Assembly (NCBI GenBank): GCA_013399875.1
Contig: VXAZ01009309.1
Coordinates: 2,867,984 to 2,931,983 of the forward strand
Direction: 5' to 3'
Length of the DNA: 64,000 nt
DNA from: Gymnorhina tibicen
Lineage: Eukaryota; Chordata; Aves; Passeriformes; Artamidae
Shown piece after piece: positions 46,073 through 56,924 of the stretch. A program made the translations under genes and the position numbers. The first letter of the stretch is position 1. The number at the start of each line of letters is the position of its first letter. Below the pieces are notes generated by a model. That model did no database searches, had not been told where the DNA came from, and saw only the letters and a program-made list of their open reading frames with translations.

Positions 46073-46633
46073 TGGACGACACCGTGGGATGTCCCACGTT
46101 AATTCTGGGTTATGGAGCTGGTTTGGGGCTGCAGGGAAATCCCAGGGATGTCAAGGGAGATTTCTGGACAGGCCCAGCACCTCTGGCAGGTGCGAGTTAA
46201 GCTGCCTTTAAAATCTGTAGGGATGAAGATGCCCCGATCCCAGGAAGCAGCACATCCTGGTCGAGTGGAAAGAAACCCACCAAAATGCTCCCAAATCCTC
46301 CGTGCTGAGGGCTGCAACACCCAGGAACTCCTGCAAAGCCACGTCTGCGTGTTCCCTGTGCGGGCTGAGACGTGGGAAGGAGTGAGGAGAACCTGGGATT
46401 GACAACCCAGACCTGAGCAACAGTCAGAGCATTCCCAATTCACAGCAGAGCTCTGCTCCTGCCCTCCTCTGTTTGCTTTCCATCAGGACAAAGCTTCGTC
46501 TTGTGATTAAAGGAAGGAGGTGGGGATCAGCCCTCCTGGGCTCTGCTCTTCACTCTGCCCCTAATTTGCTGTTTTTTCGGAGAGGTCACGTCTGATTAAA
46601 CGCTCGGAGCCGATGTAGGCTCAAAATTCCCTC

Positions 46634-46641
46634 TGACGTCA
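46634..46641. promoter_or_regulatory. Palindromic CRE site
   Basis: An exact TGACGTCA, the full CREB/ATF site. One 8-bp palindrome can occur by chance in 63 kb, so function is uncertain. Confidence 0.3.
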
Positions 46642-47295
46642 ACGGGGACAGCAGGTTTCCAGCACCAGTTGGAAAACACAGCCTGCAAAGCATCCTCTGC
46701 TTCGTTTTTCTGGGTGCACAACTCTGCTGCCCAGTGCTGGGGAGGAGTTTATTCAGGTTTACAGGAAGGAGCCCGCAGGGTTCCTCTGGTTTGCTGGGCT
46801 GGTGAATAAAAGGGAATTCAGCAATTTGGAGTCATCCTGAAATGAGAGGGATGCTCCCCTCGCCCTCCAGGGCGTTGCCAAGGCCCAGACCTCCCCCACA
46901 GCTGCAGGAACAGCCCTGGCGTGCCACCCTCTTGCTGTCCCCGTGGCCTCCGGGCTTGCTGAACGTGCAGGAGTTGGGGCTTCCTGGGATTTGGTGACCT
47001 CGGGGCCATCGAGGCGTGCAGGGAAGGCGCAGCCACATCCACGTAACCACGCTGGCCCTCTGTGACAGGCTGACAGCCACGACACGTCCCTTGATGTCCC
47101 AAATTACCACCACAAAGAGCAGGTAATTCCTTCATCAGCAGGCGATGGGGAGCGGGCAGGAGGTGCAATTCCAGCTCCCCGCCCTTCCCCTCGGAGAAAA
47201 CCCAGCTCGACGCTCCAGGCGCTCCTGCCAGACCCCACTAGTCTGGAAATTGGTGGATGGGAGCAGGTCCCGACCCTGTGGCTGCAGCCCCTGGG

Positions 47296-47330
47296 CTCTC
47301 TTTCTCTCTCCCTCTCTCTCAGTGAGAGCC
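47296..47330. repeat. CT-rich simple repeat
   Basis: An imperfect (CT)n run with TTT and CCC interruptions. Confidence 0.85.
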
Positions 47331-47634
47331 TTGGCAGATAAATCACAGCTGCTCGGAGCTCTGCCCTGCTCCTTCCTTTGGGCTTCTCTCCAGGCAGAGG
47401 CGCGGGCAGAGCGAGGGAAACGGGCCCATTCCTCACTGTCAGCCACCCCTTGCCAAAGGGCTGCGGGGACAGCGAATCCTGGTCTGGGAAAAGGCTGGGC
47501 TTCCACAGCTGCTCTGCAGAAACGACAGTGTTTTTCTTTTAAAGCACAGCTTTTTAATCACCTGCTTCGGGCTCCTGCACGGCTCCTGGGGCGCTGCCAG
47601 AGGTTGGGCACGGGGGGCACCGTCTGTGCCTTCA

Positions 47635-47740
47635 TTTGCCAGTGGTCGTTAGGAGTTATTAGTTAAAACGCGTTAATTAATTAAATTTTTAATTAAAAGC
47701 AGCATTATTCATTAAAAGCGTCAGCTTTTTAACCCTTTGC
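47635..47740. promoter_or_regulatory. AT-rich block with clustered TAATTA
   Basis: TTAATTAATTAA (47673-47684) and TTTTTAATTAAAA (from 47686) are adjacent and form an imperfect inverted repeat. ATTATTCATTAAAAG follows. No coding frame. A cluster of homeodomain-type cores of this density stands out in GC-rich surroundings. Confidence 0.38.
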
Positions 47741-48679
47741 AGGTATCTCTGAGCAGCCGGGGCTGCGCAGCTGGGGCTGAAGCCCTGGCTCAGCACGGGA
47801 TGGTGAGAAGCGGAGGGGTGCAAAGCTCAGTCCTCTTTTGCCACCAGAATAACACAGAATTCATGGGTTTGAACAAATCCCGGGGTTTGGAGTCTCCGGG
47901 CTGTGCTTTGACCCACAGCTCGGAGCAGTGAGTGAAGGACGACGCTGCCAGGAGCCTCGCAAAACGAGGTGCAACTTCCAGCCTCAAGAACCACTGCAAA
48001 AAAACTCCTCAATCCCATCAAACTCAGCTCCCTAATCCATAGCGAGGATCCATCCTACCAAAAAAAAAAAACAAACCTAGAGAACCCCAGCTTTTTTAGG
48101 GGCAGGCTGCAGCTGAGGCATGTGTCAAGCTCCTGCTTGGAATTATTTCTCACCCAGGCTCCCCAGGCTGGGCCGTGATGCATAATTCATGTTCCTTGAG
48201 AACCCAGCCCAGTCTGGCACCTCCCGGCTCTCCGGGAAAAAAGCAACTCTGGGCATCTGGGCGTGCAGAGTGCTCGGCCCCTCGGTGTTCCCGTGGCTGT
48301 GACAGTCTGGCGAGGGCTGTGCTAAGTTTATCCCCGTCTGAGCCGCCTCGCTGCCGGGTCCTCCCCGCACATCCCCCTCGCTCCAGCCTTTGCCGCGCAT
48401 CTCCCGTGCGGAGCCAGCTTCCAGCAGCTCAGCAAGGAGCCAAGAGGTTTGAAAAGTGGTAAAACGAGAGAGGAGCGCTCGTTCGAGGCTCTGTCCCCGC
48501 CCTGCTCCTGACGCCTTAGGTTTTAGCTTTTGTATTTCTCGGGTTCTGGATGGCTTAGGGTGTGACTCTGAAGCTCCTTGTAGCTCGTGAGCTGCTCTCC
48601 TAGGTCAGATGGGCACAACAGAGCTGCTCTGAGCTTGCTGTTCAAGGACACTCAGACTGTCCCAGGCCCAAAGGTGTAA
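47741..48679. other. Gene-free sequence
   Basis: Nothing recognised except an A-run at 48059-48071. ORFs are below 100 codons. Confidence 0.6.
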
Positions 48680-48910
48680 ACTGGGGCCGCGAGAGAGGTG
48701 GAGGAGTTGAAGAAATCACATCATTAGCTAAAGTTTTAATTGGTGCATTTACGCTAATACACAAATGGACCAAACCTGTAAGAGTGTGAAGAACTCGCGA
48801 CTCATGGTCCATCATGGGGCCCATTTTGGATGCAGCCTCTGGGTGCCCCAGGGTGTACCTTTGAAGGCCTTTCAAATAAATCCCTGCCTTTATTCCCTTA
48901 CTCCTGTCTG
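48680..48910. promoter_or_regulatory. Candidate conserved non-coding element
   Basis: ATCACATCATTAGC, GTTTTAATTGGTGC and TTACGCTAATACAC lie in a CpG-poor stretch between GC-richer flanks. Composition-based. Confidence 0.33.
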
Positions 48911-49459
48911 GTCTCTGTTTTTAGGGAGCCACCAAAGGCATCGCTCCGACACAGGCTGGCCCCGGGTTTGGGGTGGGCGGCGATCCCAGCGCATCCACGG
49001 AGAGGGAGAGGGGGACAAGGGAGACGGGGAGAGGAGCCAGCAGCCTTTTGTTCTGGGGCCCGCTTGGAAAGGTTCTCTAAAAGGCTGATAAATAATTGAT
49101 GGTGGTTCTAAGCACGTCGCAGACACGGGGAGCTCTCGCCGCGGGCGGCCACGACGACGTTGCCAGCGCGGCACCGACGGAGGCTCATTAAGGCCTCGAT
49201 GCCATCTACTCATTAACTCTTCATGGACAGTGAGCAGGATTTAGTATAAAACAGGGTGGCCCAACCCTCTGAAAGAGCTGAGCTTGGTTTTTCACACTCA
49301 AGGTTATGTCCTGAGGAGGAGCAGAGGCAGGGAGGATGAAGCAGGGGGGGTCAAACCGCTCCAAACCCCGGCTCCAGGCTGGAACACGGAGCCTCCAGTT
49401 CCCTCCCCAGGCGCCGTGGGCAGCCAGGTAAAGCCTGGATATCTTTCCCAAATCAATTC
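48911..49459. other. Gene-free sequence
   Basis: No repeat or gene recognised. A small AT-rich patch with GATAAATAATTG lies at 49080-49105. Confidence 0.55.
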
Positions 49460-49950
49460 TCCTTCACTTAACTTTGTCTCCGTAGGGTCAGGATCTCTTT
49501 CCGTCAGTAACAATAGATATTTCCTGTGCCGGGTGCTTTCCAGAGGCACTTCCAGAGCCCAGGGGAAGGGTCTGCCCTACCCCTCTGCACGCTGCTTTTT
49601 CACCAGTCACCACTGGCTGGGTTTGCACAGTTCCAGGGGATGCTCCTTGCTGGGAAAGGAGAGCTCAGGGCAGCTCCTTCCCAGAGAGCAAGAAGACATT
49701 GATGATTTATTTCGCTCTCTCTCTGAGGTAATTATGTACCTAGACAGTCTCAAAATGTGTATTTCTTTTCTCCAGCAGACCAGAACAGCCTCTCTGGTTC
49801 CAGTCTGGCAAATAAATACGTATTTATACACTTTATTAAGGTGGGGATTACTTTCCCACAAGACTGGCGTAACTCTCCTGCGCCGGTGTGTTATGGAAAA
49901 CTGTGTTTGCACATTAGTTTGGAAGATTTATGACAAGTTAGATGGACCAC
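49460..49950. promoter_or_regulatory. Long block with SOX-like site and 16-bp palindrome
   Basis: AACAATAG (49509-49516) is a SOX-type site. ATAAATACGTATTTAT (49812-49827) is a perfect 16-bp palindrome. GAGGTAATTATG lies about 100 bp before it. The block is CpG-poor and AT-rich in its second half. A 241-codon forward frame (49284-50009) runs through it, with no recognised domain; because it crosses a conserved-looking block, it is the ORF I would check first. Conservation untested. Confidence 0.42.
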
Positions 49951-50051
49951 AGCAGCCTTGGCCACGGCTGCAGCTCGAGGAGCAGCATGTGGAGACACGT
50001 GGGGGGTGAGGGTGGAGATGGAGCACGCGGATTCCTCGGGATGTGCATCCA

Positions 50052-50073
50052 CAGGAGGAGGAGGAGGAGGAGA
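50052..50073. repeat. (GGA)n microsatellite
   Basis: Seven GGA-type triplets. Confidence 0.9.
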
Positions 50074-50239
50074 CGTCCTTGCTGTGCTTTCAGCTGCTCC
50101 CAAAGTGTTAAAAAAAAAGAAAAATCAGCGTTGAAATGTCAGGCCAGCTCCAGAGCTGAGGTGAAACTTCAGGGAGAGGCCGCCAAATGTGTCACCGGCG
50201 CGTCAGGTTTGGCATTTGAGCGTTGTGGCTCGGTGCGAT

Positions 50240-50551
50240 CATCCCCATCCCTGCATCATCCCTGTGCCCGCATCATCCCCATCCCTGCACCATCCCCGTC
50301 CCTGCATCATCCCCATCCCCACATCATCCCTGTGCCTGCACCATCCCCATCCCTGCACCATCCCCATCGCCATCCCTGCACCATCCCCATCCCTGCACCA
50401 TCCCCATGCCCACATCGTCCTCATCCCCACATCATCCCTGTGCCCACATCATCCCCATCCCTGCACCATCCCCATCCCNCCATCCCCATCCCCGCACCGT
50501 CCCCATCCCCGCACCGTCCCCATCCCCATCCCCGCACCATCCCACTCCATC
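50240..50551. repeat. 17-bp C-rich minisatellite, about 18 units
   Basis: Units are close to CATCCCCATCCCTGCAC, starting at 50240, 50257, 50274, 50291, 50308, 50325 and so on with exact 17-bp spacing. A second unit type (CATCCCTGTGCCCACAT-like) is interspersed at 50257, 50325 and later. Two units are lengthened by 6 bp. One base (50479) is N, and a short unit at that point suggests the array is misassembled or collapsed. No reading frame is intended: 17 bp does not keep frame. Confidence 0.95.
50479..50479. other. Ambiguous base inside the minisatellite
   Basis: A single N between two partial repeat units, probably a polishing or gap-closing scar, so the true array length is uncertain. Confidence 0.9.
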
Positions 50552-51096
50552 CTCCAGGCTGCAGCTCCTGGCCGGGCTGCTCAGGCCCTCTCCATCCCTG
50601 ATTCCAGGAGGGTTTCAGCCTCATTCCAGGGGCATTCAGCCCCCTCTGTCCCTGCAGGGAGACGCTGGTGGCAGAAGCGGATCGGTGACCAGGATTCCTA
50701 ATTCCTGCTGTTCTCTCCTGGACAGGAGGCACAGAAACCACCCCTACCCCAAGACACGGCAGGCGGGGTGGGGAGCAGGGAGCTCTCCTGTCCCCCAGGG
50801 CCCTGGGAGGAGGGAAAATCCCATTTCCCTGCAGTTGCACCCGCAGCAGCGCCGTGGCTGGATTAACCCGAGGAAGCAGCGGTCTGTAACATATTAATTC
50901 TTGTGTAATTTCCTAAAGCTGCTTAACTGAGCACCTCCCTGCGCTTAACACACATTAGGAGGTAATAGCAATTAATCTGGAAAATCAGCAGCAGCTCAGG
51001 CCCAGGCAGGGCAGGGCTGCCCTGGGCTGGGGAGGGTGCAAATTCCAGCCTAAATCGGTTCGAGCTGGGTCTGCCCTGAGCCCTGTCCCTCCCTGC

Positions 51097-51156
51097 CCTC
51101 ATCCCAGCTCGGCAGAACATTCCCACCCCTCATCCCAGCTCGGCAGAACATTCCAC
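51097..51156. repeat. 30-bp tandem duplication
   Basis: CCTCATCCCAGCTCGGCAGA and the 10 bases after it occur at 51097-51126 and again at 51128-51156 with one or two changes. Recent, since the copies are nearly identical. Confidence 0.92.
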
Positions 51157-51179
51157 GTGTGCCTGATCCCAAGCAATGG

Positions 51180-51720
51180 CTGTTCCTGCTGGCTTTAAGG
51201 GAACTATCTAATCTCCTTTAAATTAAGCATATGATTGGGTTTTGGCTAGATTGGGTCCTTAGGCCTTAATCTCTTTATGCCCCACTTTCTCAATCTGCAA
51301 AATAGTAATTATCTCCTTCACGGGGCTAAATTAATTTCCCATATTTCAGTGATGCTCGTTTTGGCAACGTGCAGGTTGCCGCTCTCCCAGAGATTGCAAT
51401 TTGCATGCCGCTCAGCAAATGCTGGATTATTTACCCACACACACATCACAAACGCAAATCCAAGCCTCAGGGAAAGAAAAAAAACCCCACCCAACCCTAA
51501 ATGCCACGATGGCCCAGCCAGGATACAAGCAATAACAGCAAGGATAACAGAAATGCGATTCAGGGATTCAAAGGATTTAGTGAATGGAGAATAGGCTGAG
51601 TTGCATTAAAAAAAAGGAAAAAAAAAAGGCAAGAAACTCAGCTGATTTCAGAAGTAATGAAAAGAATAATGAATATCAAACAGAATGGAAGAGCTTAATT
51701 AAGAATTCACTTTTTTTTTT
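51180..51720. promoter_or_regulatory. Long AT-rich block with overlapping C/EBP-like and octamer sites
   Basis: ATTGCAAT (51393-51400) overlaps the exact octamer ATTTGCAT (51399-51406). Other words are TTTAAATTAAGC, CTAAATTAATTTCCC and GTAATTATCTCC. From 51478 on, A-runs and AG-rich words dominate, so the better part is 51190-51470. Forward frames are short and lack motifs. Confidence 0.42.
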
Positions 51721-52139
51721 TCCCAAGTACAGCCTGGGAGAGCTGGTGGTGGTCAGTGCAGAGGGCAAGGAAAGAAACTGAGCCGTGGTTTTGAATCCCT
51801 TCATGAGCGTCAGGGGGGAAAAGGAAAAGAAATTTGTGGGGGAAAAAAAATCTGTCATGGCCGGGTCTCTGCTTTGCAGGACGTGCAGGGGTGTGGGTTT
51901 GGGGAGAAACTGACAAATGTTACAGGGGGGAAACCTGAAACGGAGAAAAAAAGGAAATTCCTAAAAATCCCCCAGGGATTTCCCATTTTCATTTCAGAAT
52001 ATGAATTCGTCATTCCCAATTTCATTCCCATTTCACTTGGGAATAACCCTCGGGCTTTGGTCCCTGGGGCTGGGAGCAGGAGAGGGGTAGGAGCAGGAGG
52101 AGATTCTGCTCCCGCACTCCTGTTTGTGCCAGGCTGCAA
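51721..52139. other. Gene-free sequence
   Basis: Moderately AT-rich with several A-runs; no gene or repeat family recognised. Two ORFs of about 100-124 codons overlap in opposite directions. Confidence 0.55.
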
Positions 52140-52290
52140 ACGAGCCAAGATTCCATTAGGGATGAGGCAGCGGTGCAGAAATGTTGGGCAGATTAAATCT
52201 TGTTTGGCTGTGTCTCTTTATCACGTCTCAGCCGCTGATAAGGTTTGAAAGGCTCCGAGCAGGGGCCCGGGGATCAGTAACGTTCATTAA
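52140..52290. promoter_or_regulatory. Candidate conserved non-coding element
   Basis: CAGATTAAATCTTG is near-palindromic (AGATTAAATCT). GCTGATAAGG carries a GATA core and TTCATTAAGATAAAATC follows. Composition and motif based. Confidence 0.33.
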
Positions 52291-52570
52291 GATAAAATCA
52301 CAGACCCGGGCTCCCCGCTCGCCGTTTTCCAGCAGGGCTCGTTCCGCACAAAGGTAAACAAAGCCCCAAACCTTACGGGGTAAATTCTCCTGGGAAGCCA
52401 CGGGGCTTTGACAGCACGGTTTTCATTTTCTCCTGCCACGGTCTGCGGAGGAAAAGGGAAAGGATTCAACAAGTGACGGAGCAGCACCCGCCTGGCTGAG
52501 CCTGATTCCAATGCACAGGCTCTGCTCAGCTCCTCGGGGAACGAGGGAACGGAAGGGAAGGAGGGAAAAG

Positions 52571-52696
52571 AAAAAAAAAAAAAAAAAGCCAGGTAACTGA
52601 AAGGAGTACTTCAATTTGGGAAGAATTATTCTCCTAATGATTTATGCCTTCGTTAATGACGGATTGAACAAACGGTTGGGTTTTTTTTTTTTTTTT
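52571..52696. repeat. Poly-A and poly-T arms flanking 93 bp
   Basis: A17 at 52571-52587 and T16 at 52681-52696 could pair as an inverted repeat. No transposon ends or target-site duplication are visible, so it may be coincidence. Confidence 0.6.
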
Positions 52697-52951
52697 CTCT
52701 TTCTCGCCAGGAGCTGAGGCGCTGCTGGGGGGGGTCACAGCAACAGCCACTCGCTTGTCTCCGTTTAAATCCTTCCTGCTCCCTCTCCTCATGCCCTTGG
52801 ATCGATAGGAGCTGCAAGCAGGAGTGTTTGTTGCAAACTTCCTTGGCTTCGCAAGAGTTGTGACCAGGAGCTCCAAGGAATGAATGGAGTAATGAGATGG
52901 GGCAGGGAGGGCACAGACACTGCCCAGTGACCTCCCTGTGCCCTGTCCCAC

Positions 52952-53084
52952 CCCTGGAAGTGCTCCAGGCCACGTTGGACAGGGCTTGGAACAACCTGGG
53001 ATAGAGGAAAATATCCCTGCCCATGGCCGAGGGCGGAACAAGATGAGCTTTAAGCTTCCGACCCAAATAATTCTCTGATTCTGC
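52952..53084 (+). mobile_element. CR1 LINE, 3' end fragment (plus orientation)
   Basis: CCCCTGGAAGTGCTCCAGGC, 'ttggacagggcttgga' and ATCCCTGCCCATGGC follow the CR1 order and end in AATTCTCTGATTCTG. A decayed, 5'-truncated copy. Confidence 0.93.
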
Positions 53085-53259
53085 GCTAATTCTTTGCCGT
53101 GTGTCTTTTCCTCGTCGATAATTAGAAACAAACACCACAAATGCAGGCTCGGGCGGGTTCCCAGGGGTCACATCAACAGGAGAATCTCCCGACCGCAGCA
53201 GCCCTGGGGGCAGGAGGCTCCTGGGTTAGCAAAAGCCCCTTAAAATTCACGATCCATCC

Positions 53260-53580
53260 TCAGCACCGCCTGTGCCTGCGGGCTCGGCAGCGCCCGAGTC
53301 AGGCGCGTCCTTCACCTCCCTTCAATTAAACACCCTCCCGAAGTTCACACGCCGCTAATTGGGCTCGGAAAACCGCTCCGTGCCGTAATTGGGGTTGTTC
53401 TGCCGGCAGAGGGGTGACCCAGCTCCGCAGTGCACCAAAATCGCTCCGGGCCACGAGCGCCGAGGCTGCGGAAGGGAGGGGACGGGGGGAGCAAAGCAGT
53501 CCCGGAATCCTGAGAGGCTCTTTCGAAGCCGAAATTCAGCCCGGAGGGTGCCGCGGTCAGGTTTGGGAGGTGCAGAGGGG
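53260..53580. promoter_or_regulatory. CpG-rich stretch, candidate CpG island
   Basis: CpG is frequent through GGGCTCGGCAGCGCCCGAG and GAGCGCCGAGGCTGCGG segments, with CGCTAATTGGGC and CCGTAATTGGGG cores between. Lies just after a CR1 copy. No transcript start signal is visible. Confidence 0.38.
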
Positions 53581-53707
53581 ATCGTAGAGGGGAACAGACT
53601 CTGCAGCGGGTCCTTGCTGATGGGATTTTGGATCACGCGCGGGGACGAAGGTGGGAGCTGCTGTCACCCCTCAGCTCGGGAGGGGATTGCTGAGCCCCGG
53701 GGTGACC

Positions 53708-53725
53708 CTGCTGCTGCTGCTGCTG
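53708..53725. repeat. (CTG)n microsatellite
   Basis: Six CTG triplets in a row. Confidence 0.85.
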
Positions 53726-54281
53726 GATCCCAGCCCCGTGCCGATGATATCCAAACATATTTAAGGGTTTTTTTTTTTTTTCTGTCTATCTGCAGGAGCG
53801 TTATCAACCTGCAAGGGTGAGCTCCGTGAGCATAACCCGTCCCTTTTCCACGTGGCACCGATGTCACACCGACGCCTCCTTCAGAGGGATGATCCAGGGG
53901 GTTTGCTGGGCCCGAGTGTTTGTGTGTGGCTGCTGGGGTGGTGGAACAGCAAAGATATTTTCTTTCCTCCTGTAAAAACGGGAAAATTCCCTTTTGCTGA
54001 GCGGGGAAGGAGCTTGTGTGGGAGCAGAATAAAAATGGCTTTGGCAAACATGTTTTTTTTTTTTTTGCCATAGACACAGGCTGGGGAACATCACTGCAGT
54101 CTGCACCCTCATGGCAAACACCACCTGCTTTTGTAGGGGAAGAAATCCAGAAATTTTTCCTTCTGCTGAAGAAAAGTTGAAGCCATTTTGAAGGTTTTTA
54201 ACCCAAACTTTTATTTTTTTCAGGTTCAGCCCTGCTTTGTTTGAGAATGAGAGACTCCGGGATCATTTTATCGGTGACAGA

Positions 54282-54358
54282 GGATCACGGAATGGGTGAG
54301 GTTGGAAGGGCAGTGGGGTCATCTGGTCCAACCTCCCTGCTCCAACCCCAGTAATTCC
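54282..54358 (-). mobile_element. CR1 LINE, short 3' end fragment (minus orientation)
   Basis: GATCACGGAATGGGTGAGGT then 'catctggtccaacctccctgctc' matches the reverse complement of a CR1 3' end of another subfamily. Only about 75 bp remain. Confidence 0.82.
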
Positions 54359-56924
54359 AATTAACAGATGAAAGAGGAGAGAGATGAGGGCTGGTTTGGG
54401 ATCAGGAGCAGAGCTGCCTCCTCTGAGCTTCCCTGTGCATCCCGGGGATCCCGTGGGATCTCGGTGTCCTGTCTGTTGTCCCCACAGATTTTTGGGCTGT
54501 GGGATGTCACTGCCACCCTGGAAGGATGGAGGGGCAGACAGCGAACACCTCGCTGTCCTTCGAGCTCTACCACTCGTTTCGTTACTGCTCCAAAAATATT
54601 TCTATGAGAGTTTCTTGGCTTTTTTTTTTTTTGTCCTCAAGTAAACACAGGGAAAGGAAAACTATTGTGTGCCAGCGGGGAGGGCACAGCCCCGCCGTGC
54701 CCAGGGGCTTTGCCCTCTCTCCGATTATCCTTTATTTGCTGCTTTTTGGCCGTCAGGTGGGGCTGGGATCCACGGCACGTGAGGAGGTGCCCTCCCAGGA
54801 GGGTCCTGCTTGGAGAAAAGGGCTTCTTTTTTTTTGCCAAATTTAAACCTCAGCAGGAGCAGGTCACCCTGCCAGAAGGATGCTGGGCACCAGCATATTT
54901 AGCCCGAGCACCTGAGGAGAGCAGGAAGGGGAGGGGATTGGTTCTCTGGGATTCTCTGCCAGCCACGCTGAGGTGGGAGAGCTGTGAAGGGCTCGGGCAC
55001 CTGCCCGGGCACTGCTCCCGCTGCAGGTCCGGGAGCGGCTCTGATTAATGCAGCGAGCAGGGACAGAGCTCCTGTGGCTCCCTGCCAGCTCTGCAGCCGC
55101 GCTGGCTCCCAGAAAAGCCCTTCAGAAACCTCCTCATCCCCCTCCCCGGAGCCGGGGCAGGGGGCACGGTTCGGTGCCTCTGGTCGTGCTGGGGGGCAGT
55201 GCCCACCCCTGCCGCGGCCCTGCTGCCAACACCTCGGGCTGGCCTGGGGGTGGGAACGGCTTTCAATTAAAATAACCCTCCCTGCCTGTGCTCCTGCTCT
55301 CAGCACAGCCTTGGAAACGCTTCTGCTCTCACCGCCGCGTGTAATTACGGGCTGGCCGGCTGGGGAAGCAGCCCTTGCCGGACTCCTGATTTTCCAGGCA
55401 GCGCTTACGAAGCAGGAGAGGAGGAGAGGCAGGAATTATCCAGGCCTGCTGGGAGCCGTGCGTCACGCTCCGAGGTTTGCTCCTGTGCCCTCCGCCGGGC
55501 TGGAGCAGGGATGCGTGGGATGCTGCAGCGCCGGGCACCACAAAGCATCCCCCGAGGGGCCGTGTTTGGTGGCACTGCCACGGTCCAGCTTTTGCTGTGC
55601 TCTGCTGCCAGCACCGGTGAGGAAGAAATGCCAGGGATTTGTGTCTTCGGGGATGAATTTCCAGGTTTTGATCCGCGAGCCAAATTAAAAGATTATTTTT
55701 TTTTTTTTCCCCTCTCCACAAACAAATCCCCCTCTTCCCCTTGCTGCCAGCGCAGACATCTGCTCCTCTGCAAAGAGCTCGTGCCGCCGCGGGGAGCTCC
55801 CCTCTGCCACGTCCCGCTGTCCCCTCCGCCCGTTCCCGTTTGCATCCCTCGTGTTTTCCTTGGATTACGCCGGTCGGATTCCCCGCTCAGGGTGGTGGCA
55901 GTGCCAGGGGGGGTTTGTGCTCTGAGATGCTGTTAACCTCTCGCTGCCGTTCGTTTTATCCCTCCCCACGTGCTGCGGATTCCGCTGTGGGAGCGGGAGT
56001 CCTGCGGGAGCTCCGTCAAACGGGTTCGGGGAGAATCCGGGGGCTCTGGAGCGGCGGTGAGCAGCTCTGCGGGGCTGCAGATTAATGCCTGGAGCTCTTC
56101 CGGCAGGGAAGAGCAGGAATGTGGGGACAGCTGGGTTTGATGGGCAACTCAGCGCCCAGCCCGGGCCTCGAGGGGCAGCCCGGAAAGGAGCAAACCCATG
56201 GATTGCTCTGGGATTTCCATCCTCTAACCAGCGATCCCAGACCACCCGAACTGGTTTGTTCTGGTGTTTGGAGTCCCCCCACCCCAGCACCCACTCACCC
56301 AGCCCAACAGCAGCTCTGGGTGCCCCAGGGCTGGTCCAGATCTGGCAGCTTTTGGGGCTTTTTTAACCTCTCCTTTACCCTCTGGACGCCCTCTGGAAGA
56401 TCAAGAGGGACTTTATTGTGCCCGGCTGCTCCCCTGCGGGGCTGCTCTCCCCTGCAGAACAGCCCCTGCTTTGGTGGCCCTGTGCCAGTGTCCCTGGCCT
56501 TGCTGGGGGCTGGCACCCCCTAGGGATTGGGCTGAATTTTGGGGCCCCCAGGGCCTGTCTGCTGGGGCCAAGAGCATTTCCCTCCAGCTGGCTGCTCCTC
56601 CCTTGGCCACGCCAAGGAGCAGAACCTTGGCTTTGCTGCAAACTTCTCATTTCTGCCGAAGGAGGTGGCCCTGACCGGTGGAAAACGCAGCTTTATTTCA
56701 GCCCAAGTTTTCCAGCTCCTCCTCAAGCTCTTGAAAAATCCCATAATTTTTTATTCTCCCTTCCTGGGGTCTCTTTCCTCTTCTCAGGCAAGAAAATGAA
56801 GAGAAACCCTCACAATTGGGTGAGAACCCATCGCTTTTTGGGGGAGCATCGGGCTGGTTCAGAGCGGGAGTTCCCAGGCGGAGCCTCGTGCCCTCCCGCT
56901 CCTCTCCTTCCCTCCCCGGGCAGA

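Larger units (their letters stand above)
45671..47634. other. Gene-free sequence with a CR1 tail and a CRE
   Basis: Besides those two listed items and a CT-rich tract at 47296-47330, nothing is recognised. ORFs below 175 codons overlap on both strands. Confidence 0.55.
49951..51179. other. Gene-free sequence with two tandem repeats
   Basis: Holds a GGA run, the 17-bp minisatellite and a 30-bp duplication, each listed separately. ORFs of 170-224 codons here exist only because the minisatellite lacks stops in all three forward frames. Confidence 0.6.
52291..56924. other. Gene-free sequence with two CR1 fragments, homopolymers and a CpG-rich stretch
   Basis: Apart from the listed repeats nothing is recognised. 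A17 (52571-52587) and T16 (52681-52696) lie about 94 bp apart and are complementary. More T-runs occur at about 53769, 54052 and 55687. The 234-codon ORF at 54984-55688 shows no domain and is overlapped on both strands. Confidence 0.5.

Noticed and set aside
49942..50897. Repetitive His/Pro/Ser proteins in three frames
   Set aside because: They are translations of the 17-bp minisatellite. The period is not a multiple of three and the N breaks it, so no protein is intended.
52571..52696. Transposon with poly-A and poly-T ends
   Set aside because: No target-site duplication, terminal inverted repeats or family match are visible; likely two unrelated homopolymers.
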